Notes under the pieces: model-generated
What the model was told of the DNA's origin: nothing
Seen by the model: only the letters and a program-made list of their open reading frames with translations
Database searches by the model: none
Shown: one piece after another, positions 52,090-62,835 of the stretch
Position numbering within the stretch: position 1 is the stretch's first letter
Layout of the letters: each line of letters starts with the position of its first letter
Source of the DNA: Rebecca billardiae RCC1528
Taxonomy: Eukaryota; Haptophyta
Length of the DNA stretch: 64,000 bases
Direction of reading: 5' to 3'
Assembly: GCA_965240325.2 (NCBI GenBank)
Contig: OZ251243.1
Location: forward strand, 992,001-1,056,000
Position numbers and translations under genes: made by a program

Positions 52090-53405
52090 GGCTTGTCAGA
52101 CAAACCCACGGCGGACGGCCCCGCGCGCGCACGGCGCGATGGCGGCCTCACGCGGCGCGCTCGGACGCGCACCCACGGCCGCTGCGGGTGCGCGCGCGAG
52201 GTCGGCGCGGCTCAGGACACCTGTGGGCCTCAATCGCGCGCGCTCCCACCCGACCTCGCCGCCCTCGCCGCGCGCAGGGCCCTGTTACTTTCGACGGGAC
52301 ACGCCCACGAGGCGTGCCCGCCGCGCGAGCGCGCGCGCGCGCGTGTGCCAGAGGCCCAATTAAGACGAGCCACGGCCTCTGCCCGATGGGCCTAGGTGTT
52401 GGCGCGTCGGCGAGCCCCCGCGCGTGACGATCGCCGCGCATACTCAGCGGAGATGAGCGGTTTTGTTGCTTGTTGAGCATATTGTTCGAACAGCTCAAAT
52501 GCACATGTTACCGCATGGCACGTTCTCGGGCACCTGCTGCGTAGACAGTGCGCTCGACATGTGAGCGATCATCTGCAGGCTCGTGCACATCCCCGCTGAT
52601 GGCGTGGTGTGGTCTGATGTGGAGCAGGAAGGTGTCCACTGCTGCACGAAGATGGCCCGGTCAGGCTCGGGGCCCGCATCGGCTCCGCCGGCTGGGCGCG
52701 GTAGTCACAGAGAGGTCGAGACACAGTGAGCGACGAAGCAGACCGCAAGGTATCAGGAGACGCAACGGACGTGCTAGTTCAGAAGTTGATCGAAGCTCCG
52801 GATGCGTACACATCCCCGAACTGTGCGACGCGGCGTGCCGGCGGCGCCGACCGACACGCCAGGGCTGTAATGACTGAACCGGTTGCTGGCTGTCACGCGC
52901 GTGCGTGCGGCCTGACCGACACCAGCATGGCTCAAGGCGCAGTAGTGATGTTCATCACTCTCAGGCTCACGCAGAGAAGCGAAAAAACGACCGTTGAATA
53001 CCTCCACGCCGGCCCCGGTCATTGCTTGTCGGCCAGGCCGCACTGGCTGAGGAGCCGCGCGTCCCAGTCAGCAGGTCTCTGCGCGCAAATCGGGCGGCGA
53101 GGGCGTGGGACAAGGCGGCGCGATTGCTGCCATCGGGTCTTCTCGCCACCACGAGGCGCCCGCGCACGCCTGTCAAGCTCGTATGCGGCCTTGGGCGCGT
53201 TGCGCAGGCGGGCCATCGCCGCCTCGCGTCGCCAGTGAACGCCATCCGCCGTTTGCGGTTGGGCGTCCGGCGCCGCCCGCGCACGCGCCACGCGTATTCA
53301 GCTACTCCCGGAACACACACCTTCCTCGGAGGCAGGTGTGTGTTCCGGGAGCCGTCTGCGCCTTCCGGACTTTTGTGGCCCCAGCGTGGGTTTGTCTGAC
53401 AAGCC
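52090..53405. repeat. 1.3-kb segment bounded by a 21-bp perfect inverted repeat
   Basis: GGCTTGTCAGACAAACCCACG at 52090-52110 is exactly complementary to 53385-53405, and CAC occurs directly outside both ends. It may be a small TIR element, but the 3-bp flank is too short to prove it. No ORF inside is convincing. Confidence 0.35.
53305..53351. repeat. Perfect 18-bp hairpin
   Basis: Arms 53305-53322 (CTCCCGGAACACACACCT) and 53334-53351 are exact complements around an 11-nt loop. Confidence 0.9.
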
Positions 53406-53698
53406 CACGGCCAGGTGCCGGGCCTTGGCCTTGCAGTGCTAAGTCACTTTGCACGGGCACAGAGAGTCTTGATCAGAGTGAGACAGAGTGAGAGAGCCTA
53501 CGGACCAGGACGAAGTCTCCTGCTTCAGCCAGTGTAGCCACGCCGACTCAGGGCGGCGATGCGCAGTTTCCTCCGTCCCGAAGCCGCTCCGAAACCTCGT
53601 TGCAGACAGCAGTGCCGCTGAGACGCGGAGTTCCGAGTTGCCGGTTCGGCGTTGATTGACAGACCGAGTGACACAGTCAGCTTGACCACCTCGAGCTG

Positions 53699-54531
53699 TC
53701 AAGCAGGTTGTGTCTGCTCGGGTCGGCCGGCGTCGATGTCGCCAGACGCGATCTTGCGCTGGAGGCTCACGGCGCCGAGCACGTACCAGCCGCCCAGGGC
53801 GACCGTCAGCACGAGCTGGATCGGCATCTCGATGGCGGCGCTTGGCTGCACCGCGAGCGCGAGCGCGCCGCGCACGGCAATGGATGCGCATTGGAGCGCC
53901 AGCAGCAGGGCGAGCACCTTCCAGTAGCAGCCGAGAGCGTCGGCGCTCGAGTTGGCGATGGCGCTGTGTCCATACGCGAGCAGAACGATGCTCGCCACCG
54001 CCACCACCAGGCCAGCGATCACAGTCGCGATGATGGCGCTTGCCTGCTCCTCACAGTCGTCGATTGTGTCCGAGAGGCAGAGCGCTGAGAGAGTGACGAT
54101 TGCGACGATGAGGAAGACGAGCCGAATGACCATCAGCAGAAGGAAGAAGAGCGTGACGCGTCTCATCCCTGCGTGCGGACGGCGGGCGGAGGAGCGAGAG
54201 TGAGCGCGGACCAACGCGATGGAGGGCGCTGCAGTGGGCGGCTCACCGACCAGGCGCGGTGCGTACCTGTGTGGAGGTCCCAGCAGCAGCATCGATCTGG
54301 CGGGCAGCCACCTCGCACACGCAGCAGTAGATGTACCGTCGACCCGCTCGCGACACCACACTCATCGAGTGCTCGCCAGTCCTCGAGCTGCTTCCCCGCG
54401 TGGACGAGCCGCTGCTCGCACGGCGGCACGCCGAGGATCTCGTGCACCTGCCGCTTCACGTGGTGCACGGCGGCGTCGGCGGGGTCCAGCTCGAGCACCA
54501 GGGTGCGGCTTGCTCGGACAAAGAGCTGCAT
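53699..54531 (-). CDS. Ubiquitin-like domain fused to a multi-pass membrane protein, two exons
   Basis: Exon 1 (54531-54267) starts at the ATG at 54529-54531 and encodes a 75-residue ubiquitin-like domain (MQLFVRASRTLVLEL, QRLVHAGKQLEDWRAL, STVHLLLRVRGG) ending in the diglycine. It continues with a Cys-rich linker (CPPDRCCCWDLHT). A GT-AG intron of 98 nt (54169-54266, donor GTACGC) joins in phase to exon 2 (54168-53699), which starts GMRRVTLFF and encodes about four hydrophobic segments. Total 244 residues. The membrane family is not recognised. The RGG end followed by an extension resembles ubiquitin-fusion precursors that are cleaved after the second Gly; whether cleavage occurs is unknown. 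The ATG of the membrane part (54166) could alternatively start a separate gene. Confidence 0.68.
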
Positions 54532-54741
54532 GACGGGTTGCGTCCTGCACCTGGTCCGCCGTGGTACCCGCCGGCCGTGCAGTCTAATGCCGTCGGGATG
54601 AGGATGACGGGCAGGCGAGAACATTACCGGCGGGTTACGAGAAGTCGAGAACCGCCTCGCGTCAATATGAATATAGTCCTTCGTCTTTCTCCAAGACCGC
54701 ACCGCGGCCGGGCTTGCTGGCGAGCGAAGCCTGCGCTGCGA

Positions 54742-55983
54742 TCATGCGGCGATCGACGAGACGGACGAGCCAGCGCGCTTGAAGGTGCGCCCCGTCACCG
54801 TCTTCTTCTCCGCCGCGTGCCGGTCCGGCTTGGCGCGGTTGAGCACCTGCAGCCACGTGTTCACGCGCGCGCGCATCTGTGAGTGCATGTTCGACTTGGA
54901 CGCCTTGACGTGGTACATCACGTACGAGCGGTAGGAGGAGACGAGGCCGACGGCCTTCTCGAGCCGGCCCGGGCCCTCGAGGTGCCGCTTGTCCAGCGCG
55001 ATCGAGAGGTAGCCCAGGGGCGCGTCAGGGCCGTCCGCACCGCTGAGCATCTGCTGCAGCTCATGCGGAGGCTTGAAGCTGAACGCGACGATGGGCGCGC
55101 TGGCGAGCGTGCGGTCGTTCCTCCGGACCACCTCCATCTCCTGGGCGGGGCACAGGGCGCCGCGCCGCCGACGCGCAGGCGCACACGGGGGAAGCGCGGC
55201 GCGTGGTGCAGTGAGCGGGCGGGCACGCGGCGGGCGCGCCGGCGCGCGCGCGCGGAGCCGTCGAGCGATGCGGCGAGCGTGATGCGTGCGCGGCACGCAG
55301 CCTCGCCACCCACCTGCAGGAAGACGGCCGCCAGCGCCTGCTCCGTCGGGTCGTCGAACGTGAGCACGAAGATGGTGATGATGCGCTCCGGCGCGGGCAC
55401 CACGTACATCGCCTCGCGCGGCCGGAAGTGCACCACGTAGCACGGCAGCGGCACGGGCCTGCCGTTGAGCAAGGCGTCGTAGCACACCCACAGCGGCGCG
55501 CCCTCAATGTCACGGCGGAGGCAGCTGACGAGGCGTGCGAGCTCCTCCTTGCGCTCCTCGGGCGCGGAGGCGAGCTCGCTCAGGTCGAGCTCGACGGTGA
55601 GGCTCGTCCCCGGCTCCGGCGTGTCTCGCAGGCAGCTGCCCAGCCGCGATCGGAAGAAGGCAAACCCGACCTGCTCGAGCACTTGGGCAAAGCATCGCGC
55701 GGTGACCGACACGAGCAGGATGTGCGGCGAGCTCGGGTCGGAGGTGATCTTGTACAGGACGTCGTTGTGATCTGCAGCCGCCACGTCGACCGCGACGTGC
55801 TCTTCACTGCGAGCGGACCGTCGCGGCGTCGCCAGCGCGGCGCGCCGGGGACGCATCAGTGTGTGAGCGCACGGGTAGTCGATAGCGCGGAGCCGAGGGT
55901 GCTCCGGCGCAGGGAGCGCACCTGTGTAGCTGCGCGTGCACCGCCTCCGCGACGATCCGGTTGCCAGGCTCCAGGTGTATCAT
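54742..55983 (-). CDS. ARPC2: Arp2/3 complex subunit 2 (ARPC2/p34), three exons
   Basis: This is a core scaffold subunit of the actin-nucleating Arp2/3 complex. Proposed exons on the minus strand: 55983-55922, 55806-55314 and 55140-54742, giving 317 residues (human 300). The start, MIHLEPGNRIVAEAVHAQLH, parallels the human MILLEVNNRI. Introns are GT-AG, 115 and 173 nt; the joins give AQLH-S-EEHVAVDV and VFLQ-EMEVVRRND. Later landmarks are REAMYVVPAPERIITIFVLT, GYLSIALDKRH, YRSYVMYHVKASKSNMHSQM, VLNRAKPD and TVTGRTFKR. Without the first exon the ORF begins at an unrelated ATG at 55856, so the splice matters. It lies head-to-head with the Cys-rich gene and 210 bp downstream of nothing else on its strand. 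Confidence 0.9.
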
Positions 55984-56195
55984 CTCGCGCGCGTGCAAAG
56001 CGGCGCCAGCGCCGAGCAGCCGATCGCGCGGCCTTCAGGCGTCGCCGCCGTTGTCCGCACGATGGCTGTGCAGCGCACTCAGTGAGGCAGCCCGTGAGCC
56101 GGATCCAACAAGTCCGGGTTACTTGCGAACGCTTGCGCTTCCGGGCGCCAACTGAGGCGAAGTTCCGGCTGCAGACCACTTCCCGGCCGCCGCAA

Positions 56196-58778
56196 ATGCC
56201 GGCCTCTCCCGTGGCCCCTGCAGCCGCCAAACAGCGCTCCGACACGATGCCGCGTGCGGACGAGGTGCACGTCACCGTCGGGCAGGGCCTGCAAGTGGAC
56301 CTGCCAATCGACGAGACCCTCTCCAAACGCGCCTCGCACCTCTGGCGCACGGTGCTCCGGATGGGACTGCTTGTCGTCGTGATGTGCGCGGCGGCTACTC
56401 TTCTCGTCATCTTCCACGGCCACGGTCTGCAGCGGCAGGGCGAGGCGCAGGGCATGGCCGTCGAGGTGGCTCAGCTCACTGACTCAAGCAGCCCGTCCTC
56501 CCTTGGCGCAGCCGCCCTCTCACCCACCGGCTGCGGTGAAGATGGTCGCTCAAAGCAACGTGAGCTCGAGCACGTGTGCTCGACTGATGCCGGTGCTGCG
56601 TCGCTCGAGCGGTGCTGCGCGCTCGTCGACGAGCTGTCCACACTAGGCGAGTGCGACGTCGCAGCGCTCGTTGGCGGCGCCGCCGCGCTCGCCGAGGTGC
56701 GCCAGAAGTGCCAGCCATGCCACTCGCACCCGGCCAGGTCCGCCCTCGTCAGAGCCGTCGAGCGGTGCTCTGTCGCAGTCACGATTGGCGCGCCATGTGC
56801 GTCGGGCTGCGAAGCCGTGAGCGAGGAGCTCGACGCGAGCATGTGCGGGCGGGAGGTGCGAGCTCTTGTCCCTTCGGCAGTTCTCGCCACCATCGACTCT
56901 GCCTGCGGCGGCCGTGGTACCACCCACATCTCCTCGCCCGTGGCGGACGCGCGCGCCGTCCCTCCGCCACAGGCGCTGGTCGCAGCTTCCGCTCTGCCGG
57001 CCCATGGCCCGACCTACGACGGCGAGGGCGCCGGCAAAGTGGCGCCTTCGTGGGCAGGGCTCGGCATCACCGCCGCCAGCTACGCCGAGTGCCGCTTCGA
57101 GCTGCTCCAGCTCCAGAACCAGATCCAGAGCTGCACGTCCGCCCTGCTCGAGCTCGGCGCGCCGGGCGACAGTGGCGCGCCGTCGGCGCTCTGCCCCGCG
57201 GCCTGCAGTGCGATCGAGGTGGCTGACCCCGGCGCGTGCATGTCGGCCGTGGCCGCGGCGATTGGTGGATTCCCCGGCACAGAGTGGGCGCTGCGGTGCC
57301 CGCTCGACCTCTTTGAAGACGTCGCCGCCTGCGCCGGCGAGGCGCAGTCTCTCGCGGTGCAGGTCGCGCAAGGCGCTGAGCCGTGCCTCGCCGCGCTGGT
57401 CCAGACACCGGGCGCGTGCCACCCGGCGTGCGCGCGCGCGCTCGAGGACATGCGCGAGCTCGCCGACGCGCACGCGGAGTCGGCGTGCACGCAGATCGTG
57501 AACGCGTCGTCCGTCGTCGCGAGTGTGCTCGACATGGCCGCTGGCGCGTGCGCCGGCGATCAGCCCGCGTGCCCTCGGCTGAGCGGCGTTCCGGTAGCCG
57601 CGCTCGCGCAGTGCGCGCTCGAGTTGACAGGTGGAGGCACCGGCTCCGCCCTTCCCTTCGACGCGTGCCCCGTCGCCTGTGCCGAGCTGGTCACGCTCTC
57701 AGGCCGCACGGGCGCGAGCAGCTCGTGCGGCTTCCCGAGCTCCCTCTTCCCGAGCATCCAGCCCTTCCTCGCCAACCTCCTCGACGGGCTCTGCGGCACC
57801 GGTGCCGCCGCCGACCGGCCGGACGGTGGCCCCAGCCTGATGCCGTGCGCGACTGGCGCGCCGGCCGCGATCGCCTCCGTAGGCGCGTGCGTCGCCAAGC
57901 TGCACGCGCTCGACTTCCTGCTCGGCTCGGAGCTGAGCATGGGCTGCCCGGCGGAGTGCGTCGCCGCGGGCCTCGTGGGCCACGCCGCCGAGTGCCTCCC
58001 GCCGCTGCGCAGCTTCATGCCGACCGGAGCACTCGGGGCGCTCTTCGGAGCTCTCTGCCTTGCTTCCGAGGGCGATGGCGGCGACGGCTGGCTGAGCCCG
58101 CTACTGCCAAGCCCTGGCGGCGACGACTGGCCGAGCCCACTACTGCCGAGCCCTGGTGCCGGTGGCGGCGGCGGCGATGGAGACGGGACGCCGTGGTGGC
58201 CGTTCGCTGGCGCGGGCGGCGGTGACGCCGACGGTGGCGGTGACAACGAGGTCAGGCCGGCGTTGGCTCCGTGCACGGTGAGCGAGTCAGTCTCAATGGG
58301 TGGCCTCTCCCGGGCCTGTGCCGCAGCGCTGCAGGCGGACGGCAGCGACAACCAGGGGAGCGTCCTCGGGCCCGCGTGCCCCGCCGCGTGCGTCGAGTTC
58401 ACCGTGGCGTTCCTCGCGACGCCGTGCGCCGACACCGTGCGTGCCACCGTGCCCAACGCCGACGCCATCGTGGAGGCGTGCACATGCTCCCGGGCGCGCT
58501 TTCGCGCAACCATCGCCGGCGTTGCGACGGCGTGCGCGGACATCGGCAGCTTCATCTTCTCCTGCCCAATGCGCTGCTACGGCGCCATGCTCCTCCTCGA
58601 GGCAGACACGTGCTACGACGCGTACCTGAGTGGCGAGGGCGTGCCGGAGGACGAGCGGCTGTCCGAGTTCTCGCAGTCAGTACTTGCGAGCGTGCCTACG
58701 ATCAATGCCGTCCTCGGACTGCGGTGCGGGACAGGCGGCGATCTGTTGCTGGGGCGCGGTCGGCAGCTCTCAGACTGA
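56196..58778 (+). CDS. Type II membrane protein with large Cys-rich repeat ectodomain
   Basis: The 860-residue protein starts at the ATG at 56196; the open frame upstream to 55428 overlaps ARPC2 and does not start with a plausible ATG. A short cytosolic part is followed by a single hydrophobic anchor (about 53-74). The rest is an ectodomain of repeated Cys-rich units of roughly 90-110 residues, with recurring C-P-x-x-C motifs (CPAAC, CHPAC, CPVAC, CPAEC, CPAAC, CPMRC). A Gly/Asp-rich linker lies at about 625-680 (58070-58250). It is not a family I recognise; it may be a surface or matrix protein. It is divergent from ARPC2 with a 212-bp spacer. Confidence 0.75.
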   Translation: MPASPVAPAAAKQRSDTMPRADEVHVTVGQGLQVDLPIDETLSKRASHLWRTVLRMGLLVVVMCAAATLLVIFHGHGLQRQGEAQGMAVEVAQLTDSSSPSSLGAAALSPTGCGEDGRSKQRELEHVCSTDAGAASLERCCALVDELSTLGECDVAALVGGAAALAEVRQKCQPCHSHPARSALVRAVERCSVAVTIGAPCASGCEAVSEELDASMCGREVRALVPSAVLATIDSACGGRGTTHISSPVADARAVPPPQALVAASALPAHGPTYDGEGAGKVAPSWAGLGITAASYAECRFELLQLQNQIQSCTSALLELGAPGDSGAPSALCPAACSAIEVADPGACMSAVAAAIGGFPGTEWALRCPLDLFEDVAACAGEAQSLAVQVAQGAEPCLAALVQTPGACHPACARALEDMRELADAHAESACTQIVNASSVVASVLDMAAGACAGDQPACPRLSGVPVAALAQCALELTGGGTGSALPFDACPVACAELVTLSGRTGASSSCGFPSSLFPSIQPFLANLLDGLCGTGAAADRPDGGPSLMPCATGAPAAIASVGACVAKLHALDFLLGSELSMGCPAECVAAGLVGHAAECLPPLRSFMPTGALGALFGALCLASEGDGGDGWLSPLLPSPGGDDWPSPLLPSPGAGGGGGDGDGTPWWPFAGAGGGDADGGGDNEVRPALAPCTVSESVSMGGLSRACAAALQADGSDNQGSVLGPACPAACVEFTVAFLATPCADTVRATVPNADAIVEACTCSRARFRATIAGVATACADIGSFIFSCPMRCYGAMLLLEADTCYDAYLSGEGVPEDERLSEFSQSVLASVPTINAVLGLRCGTGGDLLLGRGRQLSD

Positions 58779-59421
58779 CGACGGGCGGCGGTGGTCGGCG
58801 GTCGGAGCAAGGCGGAGCCTTCTGCTCACACGGAGTTCCGACGGCGCGGAGCCTCGCAACGTCGCCAACGTCGCGCGACGGTCGCGTGCCGCCGTGCCGG
58901 CGTGACCGCGTTAGGTCAGAGTGCCGGTCGCGTCTATATCATGCAGCGCGCATCCTGGCTGATCCGCGCGGAGACGAACAGTACACTCATCCGATGATGA
59001 TGACCCGCCATATTGCCATTGGCATTGGCCGGCAACCCAAGTCAGTCCCGCCAGACTGCGTGCCGCGACCAATCGCCGGCGGTGCTTACCGACTAGCTCA
59101 GTAGCTGGCATTATTGACTGACGACCGGATGTCCCCAGCCTGCTGCGCTGTACCGATACGACTGCCGCGCCGCTTACTTACCGCTATTTTTGACAGCGGT
59201 GACAGCCCGAGCCGCGCACGACGGACGATCGACGCGATGACATCGCGCCATCATCATGCCCATCATCATCGCGATCAGTGTCGTAGTCAGCAGCAGATCT
59301 TATTCATATATATACATAGATCTACTATATATACGTACTTATTTATCGTCGCGCGCGCGATCATCACTCGTCGTCGTCGTCATCCGTCGGCGCCGCCGAA
59401 TCCGTCGCGACGAATATTATT
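58779..59421. other. Intergenic region; no gene seen
   Basis: It ends in AT-rich and TCGTCG-rich low-complexity sequence next to the right end of repeat-element copy 3. No supported ORF. Confidence 0.45.
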
Positions 59422-61075
59422 ATGGCCCGCGGTGCAGGGCGGAGCGCGCAGCGTGGAGCCCGCTCCGTGGGCCCTAACCACGTTTCAAAAAGATCTTTGA
59501 TCAAGAAAAAAGGGACGGGGGACGATTTTCATGGCTGGAGGAGACCGAGTTTCGAATTTTGAGACCCTCTCTAACACGCATCACGGCCGAAAAAGGTCGC
59601 GCGCCCACGGCAAGTTCATAGTAAAGCGTGGAGTGACGCCCGTCCAAAAAACTTCACGCCCTTTAGGATCCCTAACGTAACGAACCGTTACAAGCGAGTT
59701 TTCCGGCCAATGAGATTGCAGCAAGGTCCAAGGAGCGATGACGTATCTAGATAGATAGAGATTGCCGCGAACCGATGTGACCATGTACGTCCCTTGAATG
59801 ATATGAATCAGTTGAATCAACTATTCAATCGCGCCGTGTCTGTATCAGGAGCCGACGAGGCAAGGGTCAGTAGCCGATGGGCCAACCTCGGCGAATCTCA
59901 ATACTATCTGACACCGGAAGCGGGAGCCGGGGCGCGCGGGCCCGCGTTTTGTACGCCACGGCTGCGGCGAGACCGCGAGAGGAGGCGAGCTGACGAGCGA
60001 CCGACGGGTGAGGACGGCGATGGGCAGGTGCGCGCGGCGAGTTGCGCCTGGAGCGCGCGGCTGCGGCGGGTCCCGACTGCCGTCGACATCGCGTTCGTGC
60101 CCCCGCTCACTCCGCGCGCCCCCGCCGCCCCGTGTCGATGCCTGCGCGCGGCCGCGCGCCGGTCGGCGCCGGGGCGCCCCGGCCGCGCCGCGGCAGCCGC
60201 CCTGTATTCGGGCTCTCGCAAGCTCGGGGGCAGCGGCGCCTGATGCCGGACTGATCGATCTCTGAGTCTTCGACTTCACCACGCGCCGCCCTTGCCATGC
60301 CTTTCCGGGGAGCGCCGACGATCCGAGTCCATCGTCGACGGTCGACTCTGAGCGAGGGCTACGCCTCGGAACTGAACGGTACTCTACGAGGAGGACGAGC
60401 TGCGCGGGCGACGGTGGTGCGTGACGTCCCCAGAGCTGGCTGTGCCTCTGCAACGCGTGCCGAGCCTGATTGAGGTGTGTCAGCCCGTGCACGCGCGGCG
60501 TGCGCGAACGATCCGTGACTGGTGCCCAGTCGCACCTCCGACCTCGGCACCGTGCTCCCTCGGGCTGTCAGCTCCGCGTGGCCTGGCGTGCACGTCGAGT
60601 TGCGCTCATGCGTCGATCACGCCTCGCGCCCGCCTGTCGGCCGTCGCGCAGGCGCTGGTCGAACCCTACTCGGACCAGTGCAAATCATCTAACTATCCTG
60701 GCGCTGCCGGTGCGCGGTGACCCGCGGCGGGACAGCGGTCAGTCAGCAGCAGCGGCCCGAACGAATCCGCGGCCCCGCACCGTGCTCCCTGGCTGTCAGC
60801 TTCGCGTGGCCTGGCGTGCACGTAGAGTCGCGCTCATGCGTCGATCACGCCTCGTCGCATCCGCCTGTATACAGGCGGCGCCGCGCCGGCGGCTGCGAAG
60901 TGCGCCGATGGGCCCGCGCCCCGGGCGCGGCGGGCGGCGGCGCGCCGCGCTGGAGTCTAGTTGTACGGGCATGCAACTCCGGGTCTGTCAATAGACGACT
61001 GCGATGGAGGGTGCACCGCCACCGCGGGCCCTGAACTACGTTCGTTCTACGGAAAAGGACCGCGGAACGCGGTCA
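59422..61075 (-). mobile_element. Repeat element with conserved ends, copy 3, inverted (1.65 kb)
   Basis: In reverse orientation, the left end is TGACCGCGTTCCGCGGTCC (complement, ending at 61075, beside a TA-rich tract), and the right end finishes GGGCCAT at 59422. This copy is the most diverged; its right-end hairpin (59687-59701) keeps the GTAACG/CGTTAC stem but has the loop inverted relative to the other copies. The interior includes a direct duplication of about 95 bp (60547-60639 and 60777-60868, 230 bp apart) and GC-rich sequence with no supported gene. Confidence 0.6.
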
Positions 61076-61312
61076 TAATATATATAATATATATATATAC
61101 TCATATATATATATTAATATATAAGCACCAGCAGACTACTACGGCATCAGACAATGCTACCGCCGGCTGTAGCGCAGACGACATGGCAGCTAGATCTCGG
61201 CGTCGTCCAGGATCTTCGGATTCAGTTCCGACGACCGCGATGACGCCGCCCGCCGCGGCGAGCGACAGAACTACTGTGCCGCGCGCCGCCCGTGATGCGC
61301 TCGCAGATATCA
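61076..61312. other. TA-rich flank and intergenic region
   Basis: An interrupted (TA)n tract lies at about 61076-61122, directly at the left end of repeat-element copy 3. No gene is seen in the rest. Confidence 0.5.
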
Positions 61313-62347
61313 TCATGACTCTGAGTTGGCGTCGTCCATTTCCATGCGCGAGGGCGATGCGTCGTAGCCCTGCTCCAGCGCGCCGAAGCCGCCCATCGCC
61401 GCGCCACCTGCCGCGGTGGGCGAGAGTGCCGCTGGCGGCGGGTGCGGCCCAAGGGGCGGCATCCCGTCGAAGGACGCCGACCACGCGCGCGAGGGTGTCG
61501 CGCTGCTGGAGCCGAGGTCGAAGGCGGCGAGCTCGCGGTGGATCTCCTCGTCGGCGGAGTGCGCGACCGGCGCCGTGTGCCGCGCCCTGCGCGCGCGCTC
61601 CCGCTCCATCGGCCAGACGCCCTCGGCTCCGTCGTCAACGCAGCGGAACGCATCAGTCTCGTCGTCGGCGTCATAGTCTGCGTCGTCGCCAACGGGTGTG
61701 GCGCCCCTGTCGTGCTCGACGGGCGGCTGCACGCCGGAGAGCGAGTCGAGGCTCTCGTCGTCCGTGTGCCCGCTCATCCCGCCCTCGCGCATCGAGGGCG
61801 GCCGCTGCTTCTGCGGCCGGCCCGTCTGGACGACAGTCGGGCTCGACACACGCTCGTGTTTCCGCTTCGGCGTCGGGTCGAAGCGGCGGAGGCCGACGGA
61901 GGAGCGCAGGAACGGGGAGACGTCGATCCCTTCGCTCGTGTGCGCGTGCAGCTCCTCGTCGGCCGGCGGCGAGGGCACCTCGGGCGGCGCCCCGGGGAGC
62001 GCCGTCGGGTCCCAGCTGGAAGCCTGCACGGCTTCCGCCGCGGCCGCGGAGGCGGCGCGCCCGTCGCCGCGCAGCAGAGCGGCAAGCAGCTGGTACCGGA
62101 GGTGGTCTAGGCGCTCCGAAGCGAAGCGGCCGGGTGGTCGCTCCGCGTAGGTCGCGACGGACGCAAGCTGGACGAGCTCGCCGTGCTGCTCCTCGAGCGC
62201 GCGGGAGAGCTGTATTTGCAAGACGCCGCTGCGCGCGGCTTCGCCCAACGCGGCATCGGCGCTTTCGTCGAGGCTGGCGAGCGAGCGGGCGAGCTCCTCG
62301 AGGCTGAGGAGGTCCTCATGATGCCGTGCGTTCGGCGATGCGCGCAT
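61313..62347 (-). CDS. Orphan, probably nuclear, low-complexity protein
   Basis: The first true ATG of the long frame is at 62345-62347 (MRASPNARHHEDLLSLEELA), giving 344 residues; upstream sequence to 62671 starts with GTG. The N-terminal 100 residues are helical and conserved-looking (LARSLASLDESADAALGEAA; GVLQIQLSRALEEQHGELVQ). A basic patch (PTPKRKHERV) at about 190 suggests nuclear import. The C-terminal half is acidic, Ser/Pro-rich and disordered, ending MEMDDANSES. The family is not recognised. Confidence 0.6.
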   Translation of the reverse strand: MRASPNARHHEDLLSLEELARSLASLDESADAALGEAARSGVLQIQLSRALEEQHGELVQLASVATYAERPPGRFASERLDHLRYQLLAALLRGDGRAASAAAAEAVQASSWDPTALPGAPPEVPSPPADEELHAHTSEGIDVSPFLRSSVGLRRFDPTPKRKHERVSSPTVVQTGRPQKQRPPSMREGGMSGHTDDESLDSLSGVQPPVEHDRGATPVGDDADYDADDETDAFRCVDDGAEGVWPMERERARRARHTAPVAHSADEEIHRELAAFDLGSSSATPSRAWSASFDGMPPLGPHPPPAALSPTAAGGAAMGGFGALEQGYDASPSRMEMDDANSES

Positions 62348-62835
62348 CGCTGCGCCCCCCGGCCGCACGACGACTGTGATGTCGGCGCGGGCCCGCTCGG
62401 TGGCACTCAAGCTGAAAGCCGCCAAGCCGGCCGCGAGGCAGCCCGCCCGCCAGCTTGTCCACCGAAGCGACCGGACGGGCGAGAGCCGGTGCGAAGTTTC
62501 TGCTGGATGAGAACTGAGAACCGCCGGCGAGTTCCGAAGTTGCGCCGGACTTTCGAGCGACGACGGCCGGCGGCGGCCGGCGGACTCCAGCCGTTGGCGT
62601 TCACCGTGGTCGTCAGTTGATGCTGACGACTGCTGCTGACTGCCGACGCCGTCGCTGCGGTCATCATCCACGACTTTGCGTCGACAGACACAGTATTTGA
62701 CAGTGGTAGTCCAGTAGCAGCCTGGTATATGTCACGACGGTGTCCTGCACACTCACTGGGACGGTGTGACGCCCGGTCGCGGGTCACTCAACAGGCGCGG
62801 GTCGGATGGTCATGGTGCCAGCGAGCGTCATGGAT
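62348..62835. other. Intergenic region; no gene seen
   Basis: This is the 5' region of the orphan gene and the 3' region of the Pro-rich gene. No motif is supported. Confidence 0.4.

Larger units (their letters stand above)
51771..53698. other. 1.9-kb gene-free region with inverted repeats
   Basis: No gene is supported. It holds a 21-bp inverted repeat pair (52090-52110 and 53385-53405) and a strong 18-bp hairpin (53305-53351), listed separately. Confidence 0.45.

Noticed and set aside
55428-56195. Upstream extension of the Cys-rich protein frame
   Set aside because: It overlaps ARPC2 exons on the other strand and lacks a plausible start; 56196 is followed by a proper type II anchor.
59794-60994. 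ORFs of 85-215 codons inside repeat-element copy 3
   Set aside because: GC-driven frames on both strands with no motif; part is an internal direct duplication.
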